Shown here piece by piece: positions 57,156 to 64,000 of a stretch of 64,000 nt of DNA (position 1 is its first letter; every line of letters begins with the position of its first letter). The notes below the pieces were generated by a model. It made no database searches. It saw nothing but the letters and a program-made list of their open reading frames with translations, and had not been told where the DNA came from. Origin of the DNA: Diplosphaera chodatii (taxonomy: Eukaryota > Chlorophyta > Trebouxiophyceae > Prasiolales > Stichococcaceae); the NCBI GenBank assembly GCA_032358165.1, contig JAALGY010000038.1, forward strand, positions 1,054,001-1,118,000. Direction: 5' to 3'. The position numbers and the translations under genes are program-made.

Positions 57156-58968
57156 GTTGACATTGACATTGATTACATACTGGTGGTGGGCCATTTTGGC
57201 CTAGCCACAGGCTCTGGCGGAAAAACCCAGAGCAACATGCACAACGAGTCGTGTACGAAACCGTTCACTCCCCGCTGACAGAATGGTTCCACTCAATCCC
57301 GGTTGGATGCACACCCCTCCAACTCTGCACATTGATCATGACAACCCCGCAAAAAGGCTGCCAGTTGCCCGGCATCCTGCTGCATAAAGTCCGCCACTGA
57401 TGTGATGTTGCTGTCCTCAAACAGCTCCGAATGCTGCACCCTCTGATCTACTAGGGCTGGACACCCCCAGACCATATGCGCCTCATCATCCACCACGCCG
57501 CAGCTACACCGCTGACACAGCCGCTCTGCCCGCGGCAGCCGCTGCCACCTCCCTGTCTCCACCCCCAGCATGTGACTGCCCATGCGAAACTGTGCTAACC
57601 GCCGACGACCGGTCTTGGAGGCGACTGCCTGCAAGTAGCCGGCCAACTGGTAGTTGTCACTGTTCACAGGGCCCCTGACTCCCAGCCACTCATGCACTTT
57701 GCGCAAGTCGCTGCCATTCACAGCATCGAAGGTGCGGCGCTGCAGGTGAGCAGTGACAACAGATGTGTCAATGCGCTGCGGCACGCCGTCAACGATGGGT
57801 GACATGAAGTGCAGGAACGAACACACCTGGGCAGCCCAGCATGCTGAGCTGCTGGTGCTGCGCCCCGGCCGTGTGGCCAGAGCACAGTTCTCCAGGAATG
57901 CCTGCTTGGTGAGGCGGGTGTCCGGCATTGCGACCAGCCGGTTCCAGAACCGGCAGATGGCCAGCGTTGCCGTGTGCGCCACTGGGAACCGCCCAAGCTC
58001 CCCCAACACCGCCACGTTGGGAGTGCCTGTGCGCACGCCAAGAACAGACCGAAGGAACTTCCGATGGACAAGCTCACAAGTATCCATGCCAGTACCACAT
58101 AACGCCCCAGGTCCCCATGTTTCAACACCGTATAGCATAACAGGACGTACTAGTGCATCAAACAAATGCAGCTGCAGTGCTGGGTCATGCAGGCTCAGGT
58201 CATGGCAACGATGCTGCAATGCAAGTGCGGCGCGCTGGGCGGAGGCCGCTCTGCCGATGCTAGCGGCAGCAAAAGAACTACAAGTAGAGATATCAACCCC
58301 CAGATAGGTAAACGAGTCCAGCACTTCGATGGGAGCATGCATGTAGCTGAGAACCGGTGGTGCAGCAGCCTGGGCTGCATACACCACGACCTTTGTCTTC
58401 TTCACGTTGACGGTGAGGCGCCAGCGCTTGCAGTACGACTCCAGCAGGTCGAGCTGCGCCTGCAGGCCGCGTACGGACGTGGACACCAGGTCCAGGTCAT
58501 CTGCATAGAAGAGGGCAGGTGCCTGCACACCACACAGGGTGGGCAGGTCCAGGTCCCCGCCGGCGGCCTCCAGCTCCGCTTGGAAGTCGTCAATGTAGAT
58601 CCCGAAAAGGGTTGGAGATAGTGGACACCCCTGCTTAACACCCAAAGTGCTCTGGAATGTATCGGACATTCCCCCCTCAAACTGCAATGCCATTGGCACA
58701 TCCGCATACAGTGCCTGGACCCCCCCCAGAAACTCCCCATGCACCCCAATCCGCTGCAGCTTCTCCCAAAGCAAATCACGAGGTACAGTATCGTATGCCT
58801 TCTTGAAATCGACAAAGCAAGAGTACAGAGGCTGCTTATCTGCCTTGGCCTTCTCGATGAGGGTGCGAACGACGAAGGTTTGATCGGTGGTGCGGTGGTC
58901 CTTGCGGAAGCCCGCCTGTCCGCGTGCGCGCAGCTGGTGCTGCTCGGTCCACCTCATAAGCTTTTCGT
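57156..58968 (-). mobile_element. LINE A copy 16, 1.8 kb
   Basis: Open ORF2 frame (stop 57293) covering RT from EKLMRWTEQHQLRARGQAGF to the C-terminus. It is truncated at 58968 and fused to a 95-bp minisatellite, through which the frame continues. Confidence 0.87.
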
Positions 58969-59276
58969 GGCGGCGGCAGGTGGTGGGCAGCACTCCGATG
59001 AGTGCGTAGCAGGTGGCAGGCTGGAGGTGATGTGAGCGGTGATGAAGGCGGCAGGCTGGGTGCTGGCGGCGGCAGGTGGTGGGCAGCACTCCGATGAGTG
59101 CGCAGCAGGTGGCAGGCTGGAGGTGATGTGGGCGGTGATGAAGGCGGCAGGCTGGTGGTGGCGGCGGCAGGTGGTGGGCAGCACTCCGATGAGTGCGCAG
59201 CAGGTGGCAGGCTGGAGGTGATGTGGGCGGTGATGAAGGCGGCAGGCTGGTGGTGGCGGCGGCAGGTGGTGGGCAG
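58969..59276. repeat. 95-96 bp minisatellite, about 3.2 units
   Basis: Unit starts GGCGGCGGCAGGTGGTGGGC at 58969, 59065, 59160 and 59255. Units differ at a few bases (GTAGCAGG/GCAGCAGG, GTGAGCGG/GTGGGCGG). It separates minus-oriented LINE A copies from plus-oriented ones. Confidence 0.92.
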
Positions 59277-59571
59277 CCCTAGTAGATCAGAGGGTGCAGC
59301 ATTCGGAGCTGTTTGAGGACAGCAACATCACATCAGTGGCGGACTTCATGCAGCAGGATGCCGGGCAACTGGCAGCCTTTTTGCGGGGTTGTCACAATCA
59401 ATGTGCAGAGTTGGAGGGGTGTGCATCCAACCGGGATTGAGTGGAACCATTCTGTCAGCGGGGAGTGAACGGTTTCGTACACGACTCGTTGTGCATGTTG
59501 CTCTGGGTTTTTCCGCCAGAGCCTGTGGCTAGGCCAAAATGGCCCACCACCAGTATGTAATCAATGTCAAT
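59277..59571 (+). mobile_element. LINE A copy 17, 3' end in plus orientation
   Basis: From AGTAGATCAGAGGGTGCAGC through the ORF2 stop, 3'UTR (GGCCAAAATGGCCCACCACC) to the tail TGTAATCAATGTCAATGT. It is the first copy of the opposite orientation. Confidence 0.88.
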
Positions 59572-59573
59572 GT

Positions 59574-61322
59574 ATGGAGCCGATGGACGGCATTGCGGAC
59601 GCTGCACTTGCAGAGTTTTCGGTGTCGGTCTCCAGCGCCGATTTGACGCAGCAGTCCTGCACGCTTACTGCGACACCCATCAGCGAGGCCTATACAGAGC
59701 CTGCTGCTCAGCAGCGGCCACCAAGGGGCCCCCTGCATGGACACGCATGCGCGCATGCAACTGCAGTTGGTGCTGACCAGGATCACGTGACTGCCCAGAC
59801 TGCCCAGGGTGATTCCAGTGCAGGCTGTGCAGTCCCACAGCCCTCGTCTAACGCAGCCATTGCGCCATACTTGCACAGGATTGCGGATCTTGAGGCCCAG
59901 CTGAAGCAGTCGAAGCTCGAGGCAGCAACATATCAGCAAGCGGCACTGCAGCAGCAATGCCAGTCAGTCAAGCTTGTGATACATGTGCAGCAGCCACAGC
60001 TCAACAGCAACAGCCCGGAGCAGCAGACGGCACCGGCCACGCAGCATGCAGCCCCAGAGCAGCATGCAGCGCCCGCGCCAGCAGCTCCCAGCAGCCAGCC
60101 TGCAACACCAGCAACGGCACCAGCAGCAACATTGCCACAGCAGCCAGCAGCAACCAGCCGGCCCAGCACTGCCCCAGAGCAGCAGCCGCGGCTTCCAGCG
60201 CGCAGCAGCAGCACTGGTTCAGCAGCGTGGGTGTTTAGCGGCCTGGATTTTGCAGCAGGCAGCAGCAGCGATGCTGCCGCAGCGGCAGTACAGGGTTTCT
60301 GCACCAGCAAGCTTTGCTTGCAAAATGCTGCACAGCATGTCACTGTGATGCGTGTGAGCAAGCAGAAGACCGGCCTGGCTGTCGTCAGCATCGATGATGC
60401 TGTGTTTATGCGCAGGATGTGCAGCGCGAAAGCGCGCCTTCCCCGCACTTGCGGAGTGTCTATCTTTGAGAGCGTGGCACCGCAGCATCGTGACGCAGCG
60501 GCACAGCTGCGCAGGAGTCAGCACCAGGCAGCCCAAGATGCAGCTCCAGTGGCGAATGCACGCCGCGCAGCCGCGGATGCTGTGCAATTTGCACAGCAGC
60601 ACCTCGCGCCGCACCGGCAGCGGCGGCCAAGCGCTCTTGGCCCTCACCCTGCTCCTGCTCCCCTAGTGCGTCCTGTTATGCTATACGGTGTTGAAACATG
60701 GGGACCTGGGGCGTTATGTGGTACTGGCATGGATACTTGTGAGCTTGTTCATCGGAAGTTCCTTCGGTCTGTTCTTGGCGTGCGCACAGGCACTCCCAAC
60801 GTGGCGGTGTTGGGGGAGCTTGGGCGGTTCCCAGTGGCGCACACGGCAACGCTGGCCATCTGCCGGTTCTGGAACCGGCTGGTCGCAATGCCGGACACCC
60901 GCCTCACCAAGCAGGCATTCGGGGCGCAGCACCAGCAGCTCAGCATGCTGGGCTGCCCAGGTGTGTTCGTTCCTGCACTTCACCGCACTTCACCGCAGCG
61001 TCGTGACGCAGCGGCACAGCTGCGCAGGAGTCAACACCAGGCAGCCCAAGATGCAGCTCCAGTGGCGAATGCACGCCGCGCAGCCGCGGATGCTGTGCAA
61101 TTTGCACAGCAGCACCTCGCGCCGCGCCGGCAGCGGCGGCCAAGCGCTCTTGGCCCTCACCCTGCTGCTGCTCCCCTTGGCATTGCATCACGCTTTGCTG
61201 TGCTGCCTGTTGAGCCCACTTCTCACACATCACCTGGTGGCCCCACACTGGCTGAGGGCACACAACCCTCTCCAGCAAAGGCGCCAGCCACACCCAAACC
61301 CACCTCCAACCATGTCTGCTAG
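59574..61322 (+). CDS. LINE A copy 18 ORF1 (L1-type, chimeric, 5'-truncated)
   Basis: L1-type ORF1 proteins bind their own RNA and form the transposition particle. The frame starts at MEPMDGIADAALAEF, lacking the 5' domain seen in copy 10. The coiled coil (LEAQLKQSKLEAATYQQAAL), Gln/Pro linker and RRM/CTD-like block (VFSGLDFAAGSSSDAA, MRVSKQKTGLAVVSIDDAV) follow. At 60667 the frame enters a piece of ORF2 (VRPVMLYGVETWGPG ... RLTKQAF, then other-frame sequence to about 60993). It then returns to a second copy of ORF1 (61000 onward) and ends ...SNHVC at TAG. The frame survives all this for 582 codons. The protein is unlikely to be normal in its C-terminal half. Confidence 0.72.
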   Translation: MEPMDGIADAALAEFSVSVSSADLTQQSCTLTATPISEAYTEPAAQQRPPRGPLHGHACAHATAVGADQDHVTAQTAQGDSSAGCAVPQPSSNAAIAPYLHRIADLEAQLKQSKLEAATYQQAALQQQCQSVKLVIHVQQPQLNSNSPEQQTAPATQHAAPEQHAAPAPAAPSSQPATPATAPAATLPQQPAATSRPSTAPEQQPRLPARSSSTGSAAWVFSGLDFAAGSSSDAAAAAVQGFCTSKLCLQNAAQHVTVMRVSKQKTGLAVVSIDDAVFMRRMCSAKARLPRTCGVSIFESVAPQHRDAAAQLRRSQHQAAQDAAPVANARRAAADAVQFAQQHLAPHRQRRPSALGPHPAPAPLVRPVMLYGVETWGPGALCGTGMDTCELVHRKFLRSVLGVRTGTPNVAVLGELGRFPVAHTATLAICRFWNRLVAMPDTRLTKQAFGAQHQQLSMLGCPGVFVPALHRTSPQRRDAAAQLRRSQHQAAQDAAPVANARRAAADAVQFAQQHLAPRRQRRPSALGPHPAAAPLGIASRFAVLPVEPTSHTSPGGPTLAEGTQPSPAKAPATPKPTSNHVC

Positions 61323-61349
61323 GGGTGCTGGGGCCGGGCTGCGCCCGGC
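61320..61349 (+). promoter_or_regulatory. UAG plus downstream hairpin between ORF1 and ORF2
   Basis: TAG at 61320-61322 is followed after 10 nt by a perfect 7-bp stem GCCGGGC (61333-61339), loop TGC, GCCCGGC (61343-61349). A further CCGGTCCCC (61355-61363) could pair with GGGGCCGG upstream in an alternative or pseudoknotted fold. Copy 10 has the same TAG and hairpin (43036 downwards). The arrangement resembles known stop-readthrough signals; function is inferred. Confidence 0.55.
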
Positions 61350-64000
61350 GCAATCCGGTCCCCTAACAGCGCCCTGTCTGTGCTGAGCCTGAACGTCCAG
61401 GGCTGGCTGTCCAGAGATGCATCTGCTCTTTCGCAGGTCATCAAGGCGGCTGACTTCGATGTACTGGCATTCAGCGAGACGTGGGCGCGTGAGGGGAGCG
61501 ATGCGCCGGAGCTGGACGGCTTCACGTCCGTCCTGCACCTGCCGCGCAGCCGGCGTCAGCAGCGTGGCGGCGCACGTGGCGGCATCGCTGTCTACGTCGC
61601 CGACAAGCTGGCACCAATGGTAACACACTTATCGACTGGACCCCAGAACTGCTACGCTGTTTTGAGGTTTGACAAAGCCATTGGCCAGGAGGAGGATGCG
61701 TACATGTTCGCATGTTACATTCCACCAGAGGGCAGCCCATCATTTGATGGCAAAGGCCCTGCGGTCTGGGAGGCGTTACGTGAGGAGGTGAGCGCCACCT
61801 GCCGCATGGGGCATGTGTTTGTTGTTGGAGACCTGAACGCACGCACCAGCACCTGCCCGGACTTTCCGGGATCTGTCGATCACCCTGTCACAGAAGAGTT
61901 CCTGCCCTCCACTGCCCCTCCTGTGCAGTCACAGCGGCACAGCCGCGACAGCAGGGAGCGGCCCAACAAGTGGGGCAGGGCTCTGCTTGACATGTGTGTT
62001 GAGACATCCCTCAGGATTGCTAACGGTCGTGTCCCAGGAGATGAGGGGGGACAAGTCACTTTTGTCAGCCACAGTCAGGTGGGCAGCAGCCTGATCGACT
62101 ATGTGCTTGCAAGTGCTGATGCATTCCCGCTGATTCAATCCCTAACAGTACTCCCTGCTCCCGAGTCGGACCACGCAGCCCTGCACTTGCTCATCAAGAG
62201 GACCACCGCCGCCCAGCAGCCGCTCCCACGTCGCCAGCGCCGCCGCCATCAGCAGCAGCAACCGCAGCAGCCCACAACCCAGCAGCCCCTGCGCCTCAGC
62301 GCAGCGCAGCTGGGAGTGTGGCAGCAGCGCCTGCAGCAGCTTGATGCAGCAGCCCAACTGGTCGACATCGCAACGGCAGCTGACGCCGCCCAGGTACCTG
62401 ATGACATGCATGCTGTGGGCTTGCAGTTCGACCAGTTTATCGAGACCACGCAGGCTGAGGTGGCTGCAACAGCGCCGGCCGCCAAGGGGCGGGGGCGTGA
62501 CCGCAACGCTGTGCCCCGCTGGTGGGACGCTGAACTGGCCCGCGGGCGCCGCGCAGCGCGGCAAGCCGCGCGTCGCGACCCGCAGTCAGCTGCTGCTCGC
62601 GCACTGCGCCAGCAGTACCAGCACCTGCTACGCCGCACACAGCGCCAGTGGACCCGCAGTCAGGCTCTTTCTCTCACTGAAATGGCTCGCTCTACCGACT
62701 CCAAGAAGTTCTGGCAGAAGTTCAAACCTGCTAAGAAGCGGTCCTGTCCCATAGCAGATGATGTGATGCTCGAGTCCTTCCGTAAACTACTGGATGCCCC
62801 CACACTTCCATCAAGCACTGCAGGTACCTCGGGTAGTGGGGCTGCGCCACCTTTTGCCGACGGGAGCGAGCTCAACTCGCCCTTCACAGCCGGCGCCGTG
62901 CAAGAGGCTATAGGAGCCCTGCGCGGAGGCAAAGCGACGGTGGGATTGCTCAAATTGGATGCTTTATCTGTTGCAGCGGCGCAGCTTGCACCCTGTCTTG
63001 CATGTATTTTTAACTCGTGTCAACGAGTTGCAGCGTTGCCAAGGAGCTGGGCATTGTGCGGCATCACGCCAATTCATAAGGGGGGCGACACATCTGATCC
63101 GGGTAATTACCGTGGCATTGCTGTTGGGTCTCTGCTGGCAAAACTATATGCTTGCATGCTTAACGAAAAGCTTATGAGGTGGACCGAGCAGCACCAGCTG
63201 CGCGCACGCGGACAGGCGGGCTTCCGCAAGGACCACCGCACCACCGATCAAACCTTCGTCGTTCGCACCCTCATCGAGAAGGCCAAGGCAGATAAGCAGC
63301 CTCTGTACTCTTGCTTTGTCGATTTCAAGAAGGCATACGATACTGTACCTCGTGATTTGCTTTGGGAGAAGCTGCAGCGGATTGGGGTGCATGGGGAGTT
63401 TCTGAGGGGGGTTCAGGCACTGTATGCTGATGTGCCAATGGCATTGCAGTTTGAGGGGGGAATGTCCGATACATTCCAGAGCACTTTGGGCGTTAAGCAG
63501 GGATGTCCACTATCTCCAACCCTTTTCGGGATCTACATTGACGATTTCCAAGCGGAACTGGAGGCCGCCGGCGGGGACCTGGACCTGCCCACCCTGTGTG
63601 GTGTGCAGGCACCTGCCCTCTTCTATGCAGATGACCTGGACCTGGTGTCCACGTCCGTACGCGGCCTGCAGGCGCAGCTCGACCTGCTGGAGTCGTACTG
63701 CAAGCGCTGGCGCCTCACCGTCAACGTGAAGAAGACAAAGGTCGTGGTGTATGCAGCCCAGGCTGCTGCACCACCGGTTCTCACCTACATGCATGCTCCC
63801 ATCGAAGTGCTGGACTCGTTTACCTATCTGGGGGTTGATATCTCTACTCGTAGTTCTTTTGCTGCCGCTAGCATCGGCAGAGCGGCCTCCGCCCAGCGCG
63901 CCGCACTTGCATTGCAGCATCGTTGCCACGACCTGAGCCTGCATGACCCAGCATTGCAGCTGCATTTGTTTGATGCACTAGTACGTCCTGTTATGCTATA
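61323..64000 (+). CDS. LINE A copy 18 ORF2 (APE endonuclease-RT), partial
   Basis: ORF2 nicks target DNA and reverse-transcribes the element RNA. Its frame continues directly from ORF1 after one TAG, and no AUG precedes the first endonuclease motif (LSLNVQGWLSRDAS), so expression by UAG readthrough or unusual initiation is implied. In order: FSETWAREGSD, RGGIAVYVADK, VVGDLNARTST, SLIDYVLASADAF and ESDHAALHLL (APE catalytic blocks); Gln/Arg-rich spacer; GNYRGIAVGSLLAKLYACML, GFRKDHRTTDQTF, FVDFKKAYDTVPRD, GVKQGCPLSPTLFG, LFYADDLDLVS and FTYLGVDIS (RT). The rest, seen in copy 3, would end in a CX2C...HX4C zinc motif. By comparison the full ORF2 is about 1,170 codons. Confidence 0.85.

Larger units (their letters stand above)
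59572..64000 (+). mobile_element. LINE A copy 18, ORF1-UAG-ORF2, cut by window end
   Basis: Begins inside ORF1 immediately after the tail of copy 17 and continues through ORF1, the in-frame TAG (61320-61322) and ORF2 up to LVRPVMLY at the window edge. ORF2 shows no stop or frameshift as far as it can be read, so this copy has the best-preserved coding capacity here, apart from its chimeric ORF1 and missing 5' end. Confidence 0.88.

Noticed and set aside
59528..59571. Short peptide starting MAHHQYVINV as a conserved gene at many sites
   Set aside because: It is the translation of the LINE A 3'UTR and hexamer tail, open only because the tail lacks stops in that frame.

Overview
The window is nuclear DNA of a green alga (Chlorophyta, probably a trebouxiophyte or chlorophycean). 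The evidence is short exons, GT-AG introns ending in TGCAG, GC-rich coding sequence, and plant-lineage genes: an IBR5-like phosphatase, a Tat-targeted PsbP-domain lumen protein and a plant-type ZIP transporter. There is no bacterial operon structure.

Positions 1-19400 are the genic part. Six intron-rich genes can be read by joining exons: a WDR91 homologue (+, 3218-6271), a PAP2_C/sphingomyelin-synthase-type membrane enzyme (-, 7968-10140), an organellar peptide chain release factor 1 (+, 10662-12909), an IBR5-like dual-specificity phosphatase (-, 13036-14426), a PsbP-domain protein (+, 14893-16606) and a ZIP metal transporter (+, 17632-19395). Two pairs are divergent across about 0.5 kb (PAP2_C/RF1 and IBR5/PsbP), and RF1 and IBR5 are convergent. 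WDR91 is flanked by two blocks of an unusual repeat in which a CAAAGGGG / CCCCTTTG core recurs every 25-45 bp (about 1-2975 and 6364-7908).

Positions 19600-64000 are almost entirely retroelements. Family A is a LINE with an L1-like ORF1, an APE endonuclease, a reverse transcriptase, a zf-RVT-like C-terminus, and a 3' tail of TTGACA-type hexamers instead of poly(A). It is present in about 18 copies. Those up to 59 kb all run on the minus strand, usually 5'-truncated and abutting the tail of the next copy; after 59.28 kb the orientation flips to plus. The last copy (59572-64000, cut by the window edge) and the copy at 39560-45195 show the whole plan: 5'UTR, ORF1, a single in-frame UAG, then ORF2 without a usable AUG, with a GC hairpin just after the stop. 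Family B is a second, L1-clade LINE (49212-53495). Element C/X is a non-coding or weakly coding element with a poly(A)/(CAAA)n end. A SINE with a tRNA-like T-arm (box B) is inserted in both orientations, several times with clear target duplications.

A 4.5-kb composite of LINE A, X and SINE is tandemly repeated three times almost without change (26593-40370). Two insertions inside LINE copies are flanked by unusually long direct repeats (54 bp and about 185 bp). The dense, nested, mostly single-orientation LINE cluster beside gene-dense DNA resembles the Zepp/ZeppL clusters reported at telomeres or centromeres of some green algae; that comparison is an inference.
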